In this document: in pieces, positions 26,876 to 34,297 of the stretch | Layout: every line of letters starts with the position of its first letter | How positions within the stretch are numbered: position 1 is the stretch's first letter | From: Virgisporangium aurantiacum | GTDB lineage: Bacteria; Actinomycetota; Actinomycetes; Mycobacteriales; Micromonosporaceae | NCBI RefSeq assembly: GCF_016863635.1 | Contig: NZ_BOPG01000047.1 | Coordinates: forward strand, 1-64,000 | Length of the DNA stretch: 64,000 nt | Direction: 5' to 3' | Translations under genes and position numbers: made by a program | Notes under the pieces: model-generated | Told to the model about the DNA's origin: nothing | Database searches by the model: none | The model's input: only the letters and a program-made list of their open reading frames with translations

Positions 26876-27175
26876 CTACGAGCCCACCGGTCCGTCCTCG
26901 CCGGCAAGGTGCCGGTTGATCTCGGCGACGTCGAAGGGTGTCGGGTCGCGGCCGCAGTCGGGGAACCAGTCTTCGACCGGGGCGTCGCCGACATCGGCCG
27001 CGGACCGCACCGTGGCCGGGACCTCGACCCCGAGCGCTGCCGCGACATCAGACACCTCGCCCGGACGCAGGACATCCTTCGGAGTGACGGGCCTGCCCGC
27101 ACCGACCCAGCCTGCAAGGGTCTGCGCCCGGGACAGCAACGCACAGCCATCGGCCAACCGGTCCAGATCCGACAT
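26876..27175 (-). CDS. 99-aa protein co-operonic with the primase-helicase
   Basis: Small acidic protein starting at ATG 27175. The core 'LADGCALLSRAQTLAGWVG' and 'RPVTPKDVLRPGEVSDVAAALGV' resembles, from memory, an N-terminal module found in longer actinobacterial proteins of unknown function. Here it stands alone or is truncated, ending 'FDVAEINRHLAGEDG'. It stops 2 bases before the primase-helicase ATG, so the two are almost certainly co-translated and the product is a candidate partner or regulator. No catalytic motif is visible. Confidence 0.65.
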   Translation of the reverse strand: MSDLDRLADGCALLSRAQTLAGWVGAGRPVTPKDVLRPGEVSDVAAALGVEVPATVRSAADVGDAPVEDWFPDCGRDPTPFDVAEINRHLAGEDGPVGS

Positions 27176-27365
27176 CACCGCGAGAATACTGGACTCGCTG
27201 CCACCCACCGGCTCGGCCGTGATGGTTGTGCTCCGCCAGTCGCTCGAACTCGACCAGACCTTTGAACCCACGTGGGCTGCTCAGGCTCGCCCGACTGCCG
27301 TGCGCTTGCCACCAGGGATCCGTCAGCCGGGGTAGGGCCCACGCCTCGGCCGAAAGACCCGCTCG
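27176..27365. other. 190-bp gap between the FtsK-like gene and the 99-aa gene
   Basis: No supported gene. Somewhat lower GC than the flanks, with several stop codons in all frames. It may contain a promoter for the 99-aa/primase-helicase pair, but I see no clear -35/-10 pair. Confidence 0.4.
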
Positions 27366-29975
27366 TCAGTCGACCTGGTCGTACGTCCCGGGCCGCACGA
27401 ACGGGACGATGAGCTGGGTTTTCTGGTCATGCCGGTCGATGACCATCGCCCGGTTGGGGCGGGCGTGCCACTCGAGCTTGTAGTCGCCGATCAGTGTGCC
27501 CAGGTCGTTCCCTGAGATGTTGAGCGCGACGATGCAGGCCACGTCTTCGAGGTTGGTGGAGCCGCCGATGTCGTCGACGAAGCGACGCGCACCGCGCCAC
27601 CAGCCCAGGACATGCACTCCGCGGGACGGTCCGGTGCGCAGGACGGTGCGCAGGTCGTCGAGTCCGGTGTGGAACGTGCCGGGTTCGGAGATCTTGAGAA
27701 GGCCGCTCGCCGCGTCGGCACCGAAGATGACCAGGTAGGTGGGCCCGGCGGAGTCGAGGGTTTCGGCCAGTCCTTTGATGTATCTGCGCACTCCGGAGGC
27801 ATCGATGACCTCGACGAGGTGGTTGGCGGCCTGAATCTTCTCGGCGGTGTCGTCGGCGGCGTGGTCGGCGGCGGCGATGAGGGACATGAGCACGAAGGTG
27901 GCCGCCCCCGGTGGGTGCTGGCGGGCCAGCGACACGGCGGCGGCGTGCAGGATGTCCGCGCCGACGACGCTGGGGCCGAGCACTGCGATGTGCCGGCCGG
28001 GGGAGGCGTCGAGGGTGAACGACGCCGCCGGCAATCCGATGTCGACGGCGCGGCCGACGAGCGCTTGCCTGCGGCGGACCTTGGCATTGAGGCGCTGGAA
28101 GGTCGGGTCGTCGTCGATGTGTTGTTCGGCGTAGCCGGCGAACACGGCCGGTGGGCCGGCACCGGGAGTACGGGACTGCCACAGCCGGTGCCGCTGCGCG
28201 GTGACGGCGGCCGGTTCGGTGTTCGGGAAGCGGACCAGGCGGTTGGCGCCATTGACGCCGGCCGCGTCGTTGATGACGGCGGTGCCGATGGGCACGTTGT
28301 CGGCGGCGTCGTTGAGGTGGTCGAGGACACCGCCGCCGCCGGCGAGGGCGACCCGCAGCGGGAACTGCCCGAAGATCGATTCGCCCTTGGTGAACAGGGC
28401 TTCCACGCCGGCGATGGTCTGTGAGGCGAGGATGAGGTGGATGCCGTAGGAGCGGCCCTTGCGCGCCAGGTCCTCCAGCGCGGCGGCGGCCTGGGTTGCG
28501 AGGCGGTCGTTGCCGATGAACAGGACGTGGAACTCGTCGATGACCGCGACGATGCGTGGCATGGCGAGATCGGGCCGGCCGGCGCGCAGGTCGACGATGC
28601 GGGTGACGCCGGCCTTCTTCAGTTCCAGCGCCCGCCGGTTCATCTCCCGGGACAGCTCGCGCAGTACCGCCATGCCGTACTCGCGGTCGGACTCGATGCC
28701 GACGGTGCGCGCGTGGGGGATCCAGGTGCCGTCGATCGGGGTCGGGGTGAAGTCGGCGAAGGAGACGCCTTCCTTGAAGTCGAGCAGGTACATCACCAGC
28801 TCGTCCGGGCTGTACCGGCTGGCCAGGCCGTACAGCACGTCGAGGAGGAAGACCGTCTTGCCGGATCCGGTCCGGCCGCCGACCAGCCAGTGCGGCGTCA
28901 CGTCGTCGAGGCCGAGTTCGCACCAGCCGCGTCCCTCACGACCGATGGTGACCCGCAACCCGCCGGCGGAGGACTCGGTCCAGATGTCCTTCGGCATCAA
29001 CGAGGTGAAGTCGACCGAGTGCTGCACCCGGGCGGCGGACGCCAACGGCCGGCAGATCGCTTCGATCAGCCCGTCGACGGGACCGGCGGCGAGGTGGACC
29101 GGGCAGGCCAGGCCACCGCTGTGGGCGTCCAATTGCTCGCGTCCCGGGGGTTCCGACATGGTGAACAGGTCGTCTTGTTCAGTCATGTAGGTCGTGTAGT
29201 CCAGGCGGGGCGGCGAGTTGAAGCCCGCCGGACCGGCCGGTGGATACCCGGCCAGCAACAGATGGACCCGGGCGGCAGGGCCCGCATGCGCGATGGCGGC
29301 CAGCCGGGCATGGTCGCCTCCGCCGCAGCCGGCCGGTAGCGCACCGGAGGCGATGAGCAGGTACGGCAATTCGTGGGCCGAGCCGGACTGGGAGACGCCG
29401 ATCTGCTCCTCCGCCTCGTCGAGGACCGCTCGCAGACCATCGACGTCGATGACTGGCCGGCGCCACACCTGGGCCTCGACCAGCTGTCGGAACGGCGCGA
29501 ACACGGCGCCCAACGTGCCACCGTCGACCGGCAGGACCCGCAGCGCGCCCTCGGGAAGCGCGGCCAGCGCACGTAGGAGGAGCCCTTGCAGCCAGCCCGC
29601 CACCTGAGGATCCCGGGCGTCGCGGTCGATCGCGATGTGACCGGCGCCGAGGAATGGCGCGGGTACGAGGAACGCGGCCCCCGGAGCTGGGCTCGCGGTA
29701 CCGATCCGAACGTGCATCGACCGGCCGAGTTGGGCGTTGATTCCCATCTTGCGCGAGCGGGCCGAACCGTCGAGATCGCAGCCGAGCCAGCCCGGCAGGA
29801 TCGACGCGGCGGCGGCGTTGAGCTGCTCGGCCAACCGCGCGTAGGTCGCCGCATGGCTGGACGCCGGAGCAAGTGACTCCCGCCGGGCAAGTTCCGCCCT
29901 GGCCGCCTCGGTATGCGCGGACGCCTCCCGGTGCAACGCCACAGCCCGGTTGAAACTCGACGACGCAGACGCCAT
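27366..29975 (-). CDS. soluble FtsK/SpoIIIE-EccC-like ATPase with three ATPase-like modules
   Basis: 869-aa protein with a helical N-terminus (about 1-55) and no membrane helices. Module 1 (about 90-310) looks like a degenerate ATPase fold. Module 2 (about 340-600) is intact: Walker A 'GGRTGSGKT' (366-374), Walker B 'IVAVIDEFHVLF' (475-486) and 'HLILASQT' sensor. Module 3 (about 640-869) has a broken P-loop, 'LGPSVVGAD' (666-674). The three-module plan recalls EccC of type VII secretion, but membrane anchors are missing. The gene is divergent from the cluster of small helical proteins at 30227-31409, which could be its substrates or partners. DNA translocation is the alternative role. Confidence 0.85.
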   Translation of the reverse strand: MASASSSFNRAVALHREASAHTEAARAELARRESLAPASSHAATYARLAEQLNAAAASILPGWLGCDLDGSARSRKMGINAQLGRSMHVRIGTASPAPGAAFLVPAPFLGAGHIAIDRDARDPQVAGWLQGLLLRALAALPEGALRVLPVDGGTLGAVFAPFRQLVEAQVWRRPVIDVDGLRAVLDEAEEQIGVSQSGSAHELPYLLIASGALPAGCGGGDHARLAAIAHAGPAARVHLLLAGYPPAGPAGFNSPPRLDYTTYMTEQDDLFTMSEPPGREQLDAHSGGLACPVHLAAGPVDGLIEAICRPLASAARVQHSVDFTSLMPKDIWTESSAGGLRVTIGREGRGWCELGLDDVTPHWLVGGRTGSGKTVFLLDVLYGLASRYSPDELVMYLLDFKEGVSFADFTPTPIDGTWIPHARTVGIESDREYGMAVLRELSREMNRRALELKKAGVTRIVDLRAGRPDLAMPRIVAVIDEFHVLFIGNDRLATQAAAALEDLARKGRSYGIHLILASQTIAGVEALFTKGESIFGQFPLRVALAGGGGVLDHLNDAADNVPIGTAVINDAAGVNGANRLVRFPNTEPAAVTAQRHRLWQSRTPGAGPPAVFAGYAEQHIDDDPTFQRLNAKVRRRQALVGRAVDIGLPAASFTLDASPGRHIAVLGPSVVGADILHAAAVSLARQHPPGAATFVLMSLIAAADHAADDTAEKIQAANHLVEVIDASGVRRYIKGLAETLDSAGPTYLVIFGADAASGLLKISEPGTFHTGLDDLRTVLRTGPSRGVHVLGWWRGARRFVDDIGGSTNLEDVACIVALNISGNDLGTLIGDYKLEWHARPNRAMVIDRHDQKTQLIVPFVRPGTYDQVD

Positions 29976-30226
29976 GACGCTCCCACCGCTCGCACATCGA
30001 AGCCGGCATGGAGCCTACCCAACGGCAACTGCATGTGACGATCTGTGCGCGTCCGTTCGCCGGCAGGCGACCCCACGGTGCGATATGACTTCGATACTGT
30101 GTGTGCCGGCATCGTGGCCGGCACGGGGCGCGGGACTTGTTCGCCGCTCCTCGGTAGCCTCACGGTGATCAGGTCCGCGGTGGACCTGTGCGCGTCGATC
30201 CTTCAGCAGGAAGGAATGCCCTGACC
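29976..30226. promoter_or_regulatory. divergent promoter region with inverted repeat 30103-30124
   Basis: 251 bp between the divergent FtsK-like gene and the small helical protein cluster, so both promoters should lie here. An inverted repeat GTGCCGGC-N6-GCCGGCAC spans 30103-30124 and could be a regulator site. AT-richer stretches near 30080-30100 (GATATGAC, GATACTGT) may be -10 elements; I cannot place them with confidence. A symmetric GTCCGCGGTGGAC lies at 30173-30185. Confidence 0.5.
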
Positions 30227-30490
30227 GTGGCAAGCGTCGAAGAGGTCAAAGCGGCCCTCATGCAGGCAGCCCAGCATGCTCAGGAAACCGGCCAACAGGC
30301 CCGGGCCTGCATCGCGGGGGTCGACGAGACGATCGCCATGCTCCAGGCCGCAGCCCGGGGCACCAACCACCCGAAGGTGCAGGAGGCGATCGCCGCCGCG
30401 GAGCAGCAGAAACAGCTCCTCGGGGAGGCGGTCAACCGAGCCCACGCGACCGCGCAGGCCGCTCAGGACTACATCGGGGTCCTCGGCTAG
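30227..30490 (+). CDS. small helical protein 1 of the FtsK-like cluster
   Basis: 87-aa, Ala/Gln-rich, all-helical protein starting at GTG 30227 after an AGGAAGGA site. It has two long helices separated by a turn 'ARGTNHPKVQ', ending 'AQDYIGVLG'. The second half aligns with protein 2 ('HPKV' shared, and 'YIGVLG' against 'YVRRIG') and loosely with protein 3, so the three are tandem paralogues. Size and helical-hairpin form resemble WXG100/ESX substrates, but no W-x-G is present. The function is unknown; presence opposite an EccC/FtsK-like ATPase suggests a substrate or adaptor. Confidence 0.72.
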   Translation: MASVEEVKAALMQAAQHAQETGQQARACIAGVDETIAMLQAAARGTNHPKVQEAIAAAEQQKQLLGEAVNRAHATAQAAQDYIGVLG

Positions 30491-30504
30491 GAGGGTCGGT
30501 CGAC

Positions 30505-30765
30505 ATGGACGTCGGGCAGGTCAAGGCGCAGATCGCCGCTGGAACGCGAGACGCCGACATCGCCATCGGCCTGCTCGCCAAGGTGACCGACACCATCGAC
30601 GACGCACTCGGCGGCGCCCAGCACACCACCCACGACAGCCAGCATCCGAAGGTCACCGGCGGCCTCGCCAAACTCGACCAGGCCAAACAGGACATCGAGA
30701 GAATCGTGAATCTCCTCAGCACCTCGATCCAGTCCGCCGAGGCCTACGTGAGGCGGATCGGATGA
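30505..30765 (+). CDS. small helical protein 2 of the FtsK-like cluster
   Basis: 86-aa helical protein with ATG at 30505 preceded by GGAGG. Its pattern is the same as protein 1: a first helix 'AQIAAGTRDADIAIGLLAKV', a turn with 'SQHPKVTGG', and a second helix ending 'SAEAYVRRIG'. There is no Cys, no signal and no W-x-G. Its stop overlaps the start of protein 3 (ATGA), so it is translationally coupled to it. Confidence 0.75.
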   Translation: MDVGQVKAQIAAGTRDADIAIGLLAKVTDTIDDALGGAQHTTHDSQHPKVTGGLAKLDQAKQDIERIVNLLSTSIQSAEAYVRRIG

Positions 30766-31409
30766 CCTCGGTCGAGGATGTCCTGACCCAGCTGAAGACG
30801 GTCATCGCGGAGATCGACCAGGCGGTAGTCGCCGTCATGCGGGCCAAGGCGCACGTCACCGACGCCCACGCCGCATTCAACGAGGCCGGCACAGGCACCC
30901 AGGACACCGACATGCGCAGCGCCATCACCGGCGCGGACACTGGCGGCAAAGACCTCCGGAAGGTCGCCGTGCTGCTGACCCAGGCCATCCAGGACTTCGC
31001 CGACTACGCCGACATCATCGCCCCGGGTTCCGGGCTCGGAAGTCGTTCCGACGACACGATGCCGCATGGCGAGCGGGTGGTCGCGGAGTCAGAGGAACAC
31101 GGAGCGGACCGCTGGTTTCGTCGTACCAGTAAGAAGGCCGACGAGGTGAAGGACAGTGTCGCCGAGGTTGGAAAACCGATCGAGGGGGGCGCGAAGACCT
31201 GGAGCAAGATCGTCCGGTCGAAGACCGGCGACGCACCGGCAGGAAGCGGAGTGCCGCAGACGGCGGTACCGCACTCTCAGGCGCCGACACAACCGCATAG
31301 CTCAGCAGCGGACGCTACGGCGGCGGTGGTTGCCGCGGCGCTCGCTGCAGTCGTAGCTGGCAAAGCAATCAAGCAACGATGGAAGCAACTACGCGATAGG
31401 AGCCCATAG
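30762..31409 (+). CDS. helical protein 3 with C-terminal membrane anchor
   Basis: 215-aa protein. Residues about 1-85 repeat the helical-hairpin pattern of proteins 1 and 2 ('TGGKDLRKVAVLLTQAIQDF', ending 'YADIIAPG'). A hydrophilic linker follows (about 90-180), then a hydrophobic helix 'ATAAVVAAALAAVVAGKAI' (about 187-205) and a basic tail 'KQRWKQLRDRSP'. This is the layout of a tail-anchored membrane protein with the hairpin domain in the cytoplasm. It could tether the small helical proteins or the soluble ATPase to the membrane. It overlaps both neighbours. Confidence 0.72.
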   Translation: MTSVEDVLTQLKTVIAEIDQAVVAVMRAKAHVTDAHAAFNEAGTGTQDTDMRSAITGADTGGKDLRKVAVLLTQAIQDFADYADIIAPGSGLGSRSDDTMPHGERVVAESEEHGADRWFRRTSKKADEVKDSVAEVGKPIEGGAKTWSKIVRSKTGDAPAGSGVPQTAVPHSQAPTQPHSSAADATAAVVAAALAAVVAGKAIKQRWKQLRDRSP

Positions 31410-31855
31410 TGGTATCAAACGATCTGGCGGAATTCCTTCGGACAATGGTGAAGGGAGACGCGGAGGCCAACGACCGCATCGAGCGCAAGCTCGACGCGGA
31501 GGGATGGACGGGCTGGCCTATCTTTCTGGCGTACTGCTTCTACCTGGCAGTTGATCGTTACTTCAAGAGGCCAGCCGACGCGGGTGAGATCGTGCGATTC
31601 GTTGCGGATATTCGAGCATGGGTGGGCGATGACGGCCCCAGCATCGACCCAGTTATGGCCGAGCGGTTGATCCGCTCGGTATTGGACGAGGATATGGATA
31701 TCGACACCAACGCATTGGATCAGGAAATGCTGGGCCACGTGGAGACGGCTGTCGTCTATGCGGTGCTCACTAGATCCAATATGTCAGACGTGGAGCTCGA
31801 CAGCTTCTTTGCGGAGGCAAAGAAGCTCGCGTCTGCTAGGCTGGAAATTGATTGA
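31409..31855 (+). CDS. 148-aa protein of unknown function, last intact gene of the cluster
   Basis: Acidic, mostly helical protein starting at GTG 31409, which shares one base with the stop of helical protein 3 and has AGGAG upstream. Recognisable stretches are 'DLAEFLRTMVKGDAEANDRI', 'GWPIFLAYCFYLAVDRYF' and 'MLGHVETAVVYAVL'. Codon choice is clearly more A/T-ending than in neighbouring genes, a sign of recent transfer. A decayed second copy of its N-terminus lies at 31958-32062. I know no function; position suggests an accessory or immunity-type role. Confidence 0.65.
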   Translation: MVSNDLAEFLRTMVKGDAEANDRIERKLDAEGWTGWPIFLAYCFYLAVDRYFKRPADAGEIVRFVADIRAWVGDDGPSIDPVMAERLIRSVLDEDMDIDTNALDQEMLGHVETAVVYAVLTRSNMSDVELDSFFAEAKKLASARLEID

Positions 31856-31957
31856 TCCGTTTCAAAGGGTATCGACGGCGCGCCCATACCATCCTTGGTG
31901 TGTCATTTGCGATCCTCGACTTGGAGCCCCGCTGCTGGGTTCTGTGACTAGATAACC

Positions 31958-32062
31958 ATCGCGGACTTGGTTGAATACCTGCGAACGATGGTCGGCGGTG
32001 ACGCCGAGGCCAATGGCACTCGACTCAAGATGTCTGGGGCGGGACTCGACGGGTTCTTTTGA
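31958..32062 (+). pseudogene. truncated second copy of the 148-aa gene's 5' end
   Basis: 34 codons ending in TGA read 'IADLVEYLRTMVGGDAEAN...', matching 'NDLAEFLRTMVKGDAEAN' at the start of the gene at 31409. After about 20 residues the similarity fades into a frameshifted sequence that stops. There is no start codon or ribosome site in frame. It is a decayed paralogue from a tandem duplication or an older cargo copy. Confidence 0.7.
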
Positions 32063-32229
32063 AGGCGACACGAATGACGTCGACGGACCAACCGGAGGGC
32101 CCGCCCAGTCGTCGGTGAAACACCCGGCGCCCGTGCGTTCACGCCACAATTGATCGGCGGCGGAGCCGGTCGGATCGATGTTCATAACCACGGCTACCTG
32201 CCGGTCGATCCGTGGAGCTGGTCAGCCAC

Positions 32230-32630
32230 GCCGAGGTCCGGGTGGCGATGTCCGAGACTCCTGCGAAGGTGATCCGCGAGTATGGCTCGCCCAGTCTCGA
32301 CGCGGTCGCCTGCACCGGCGCAGCTGCAAGCAGCTCCAGGTAGGCAAGGTCGGATTCGTTTGGAGAGACGCCAGGCGAGCCCAAGCCGGGCCGGTCAGGA
32401 ACGGCCGGGCCTCGGCGCGTTGGCATTCGAGTCCCAGGCGACGATGACTTCATCGATAGATTCGGCCGTCTCGGCCAAAACGAGGATGGCCTTGTATGAG
32501 CTTCGCCGTTCCGGGTCGGTGACCGCTTCGGCCGGAAGGAACGCGGCGACGTCGTCGACCTGCTCAGGATGTTGAAGGAGTCCCCCGAGTAGGGCGTCTT
32601 CGCGGTCTGCCAGGGCCGCCGGAATCTGAA
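32230..32630 (-). pseudogene. remnant of a DnaB N-terminal-domain protein
   Basis: On the minus strand the stretch 'REDALLGGLLQHPEQVDDVA' followed by 'FLPAEAVTDPERRSSYKAIL' and 'SIDEVIVAWD' has the pattern of the DnaB helicase N-terminal domain, as seen in actinobacterial mobile elements. It ends early at about 32395, and further similarity ('YLELLAAAPVQATAS') continues in another frame down to about 32240, so the gene is frameshifted and truncated. It is a remnant of replication genes of the element or of an earlier one. Confidence 0.6.
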
Positions 32631-32640
32631 CTGCGAGTCG

Positions 32641-33113
32641 CGCAGCATCCTCACCGTGATCTGCTACTGGGCGGAGCGCAACGGATACCCGCCGACCGTC
32701 CGGGAGTTCGGCGCCGCTGTCGGGTTGGGCTCGCACTCCTCGGTCGCACACCACCTCGCGACCCTCCTTGCTGGGCACCATTTGCCGCCGGCTCGCCGAG
32801 CAACATGTCGAGGAGGAACTGACCCTGCCTGCCTCCCTGGTCGGGCACGGGCGACCTGTTCGCCCTCTGCGTGTGCGGTGCCTCGATGATCGACGGCGCC
32901 ATCTGCGATGGAGACACGGTCTTCCACCAACAACCGATCGCTGAAAGCGGAGATGTCGTCGCGGCCATGCTCGACGGCGAAGCGACCGTCAAGGTCTACC
33001 GCCGCACTCGCAACGGTTGCACCGAACCCGCGCCCCGCAACCCGGAGTACCGGCCCATCCCGCGACCACGCCACCATCCTCGGCAACGTCGTCTGCGTCC
33101 TGTGGCGCCATAG
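32641..33113 (+). pseudogene. frameshifted LexA-like repressor remnant
   Basis: Plus-strand fragments match LexA in order. The winged-helix DNA-binding part is 'YWAERNGYPPTVREFGAAVG' with 'SHSSVAHHLATL'. After a frame change the S24 peptidase part follows: 'LPASLVGHG', then 'SMIDGAICDGDTVF' and 'VVAAMLDGEATVKVYRR'. After another change comes 'RDHATILGNVVCVLWR'. One single-base insertion lies about 32850 and another about 33060, and the 5' end is missing. The catalytic Ser (SMID) and Lys (TVKVY) codons survive, so decay is recent. It is probably a former mobile-element regulator. Confidence 0.75.
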
Positions 33114-33371
33114 CCCCGCGCCACCTCATCCGCGCCGTAGGTCGCGCCCGCTCGCAGTGCCACGTTCGCGCGCGGTAGGGCCCAGGGTCTCGCTCGATCA
33201 GCTGAGATCATGATCGACATGCGAGCTCCAAGGCTGCCCGGAATCAACGGCGCGGCAGTCCCGCATTGGGTGACGGCCGGCGTCAGAGGGACTGTGCCAA
33301 CGAGCACCCGCCCGGTCCGATCTGCCGCCAAAATCGGCCAGATGCCGGCGGAATCTGCGGACAAAGATCTT
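33114..33371. other. 258-bp gap with no supported gene
   Basis: Right end of the inserted segment. I see no start with a ribosome site and no recognisable protein remnant. It ends at the palindrome 33372-33404. Confidence 0.4.
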
Positions 33372-33404
33372 GAGGCCAGATTCCCAGGCTGGGAATCTGG
33401 CCTC
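33372..33404. terminator. 33-nt palindrome beside tRNA-Val (possible terminator / recombination site)
   Basis: Arms of 16 bases (33372-33387 and 33389-33404) are perfect reverse complements around one central base. On the minus strand it follows the tRNA-Val gene by about 18 bases, where a terminator would be expected, but no T-run follows (AAGATCTTTG). Its right arm overlaps the right direct repeat by 8 bases, so it may belong to the attachment site. Confidence 0.55.
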
Positions 33405-33419
33405 TGACCTGCGGAAATG
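33397..33419. other. right direct repeat of the 24.5-33.4 kb segment (putative att site)
   Basis: Exact 23-base copy of 24508-24530 in the same orientation. It lies 3 bases outside the 3' end of tRNA-Val(CAC), a location commonly used for island integration, though most known att sites overlap the tRNA itself. No integrase gene is present between the two repeats. Confidence 0.8.
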
Positions 33420-33422
33420 GAG

Positions 33423-33494
33423 TGGGCGATACTGGGATCGAACCAGTGACCTCTTCGGTGTGAACGAAGCGCTCTCCCGCTGAGCTAATCGCCC
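33423..33494 (-). tRNA. tRNA-Val (anticodon CAC)
   Basis: 72-nt cloverleaf on the minus strand. Acceptor stem GGGCGAT pairs with ATCGCCC, then discriminator A at 33423; D arm GCTC-AGCGGGA-GAGC; anticodon stem CTTCG/CGAAG with loop TTCACAC giving anticodon CAC; variable loop AGGTC; T arm ACTGG-TTCGATC-CCAGT. CCA is not encoded. It is followed by the putative attachment repeat. Confidence 0.97.
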
Positions 33495-33562
33495 GGGACC
33501 CCACGGACTGTACCCGATCCCGCCCCCCACACGCACACCGGTATCCCCGTCCGACCGGCGGA

Positions 33563-34297
33563 TCAGTGGGTGGTGATGTACTCCCAGAACTGGCTCAGCG
33601 TCTCGAAGCCGTACTGGTGCTTGACCCACAGCCACGCGATCGACAGCAGCACCGCGATCACCGCCACGCTGGATGCGGCCCGGAGGGACCAGTGCAGGCG
33701 CTTCATCATCTGGGTGAAGTTGCGGACCTGGCGCCGGACCCAGTGGAGCAGGCGGGCGGCCCACGCGAACTCTATCGCCCAGATTGCCAGGCCCCCGAAC
33801 ACGATCGCCCAGCCGGGGCCGGGTAGGGGGACCAGTACCAGCCCCAGGGCGACGATCAGGCCACCCAGTGCGGCGATGCCGACCCTGAAGATGGTTCGGC
33901 CGCCAGGGAGTGCGTAGACCCGAAGTCTGGCGGTTCGGGCCCGGGCTCGCGTCCGGCGCCAGCGGCGCGGTTTGGTCGCCCCAGCACCGCCCGCGGAGGA
34001 GCCGGCAGGAGAGGTGCCAGAGGACGCGGCACGGGAGGCTCCAGAGGCTGCGGCCGGGGAGGCGCCAGAGGGCGCGGCAGGGGAGGTCCCGGGAGACGCG
34101 GCAGGAGCGGCCTCGGGAGAGGCGGCAGAGGAGGCCCCGGGAGACGCGGCTGGAGAGGCGCTAGAGGACGCAGCCGGGGAGGCACCAGAAGAGGCCGCAG
34201 GAGACCCCGCAGAGGAGGCGGCAGGAGATGCCCCGGAAAAGATGCCAGGGGAAGACGCGGAAGAAGAGGCAGCACGGGAGCGTTCCACGCTGCCCAA
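33563..34297 (-). CDS. PGPGW/TIGR02611-type membrane protein with long Ala/Ser/Pro N-terminal region
   Basis: The C-terminal part is a small actinobacterial membrane protein family: 'VLVPLPGPGWAIVFGGLAI' (the PGPGW motif between two hydrophobic segments), then 'FAWAARLLHWVRRQVRNF' and a final helix 'SVAVIAVLLSIAWLWV'. The first 110 or so residues are low-complexity Ala/Ser/Pro/Gly repeats. The frame opens at TTG 34297 or GTG 34288 without a good ribosome site, so the true start may be further in, and part of this repeat tract may be untranslated. Function is unknown. Confidence 0.75.
   Translation of the reverse strand: MGSVERSRAASSSASSPGIFSGASPAASSAGSPAASSGASPAASSSASPAASPGASSAASPEAAPAASPGTSPAAPSGASPAAASGASRAASSGTSPAGSSAGGAGATKPRRWRRTRARARTARLRVYALPGGRTIFRVGIAALGGLIVALGLVLVPLPGPGWAIVFGGLAIWAIEFAWAARLLHWVRRQVRNFTQMMKRLHWSLRAASSVAVIAVLLSIAWLWVKHQYGFETLSQFWEYITTH

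Noticed and set aside
30227..30765. Classical WXG100 (ESX) substrates
   Set aside because: Size and hairpin form fit, but neither protein has a W-x-G turn and no EccB/EccD/EccE genes are present, so the label would be unsupported.
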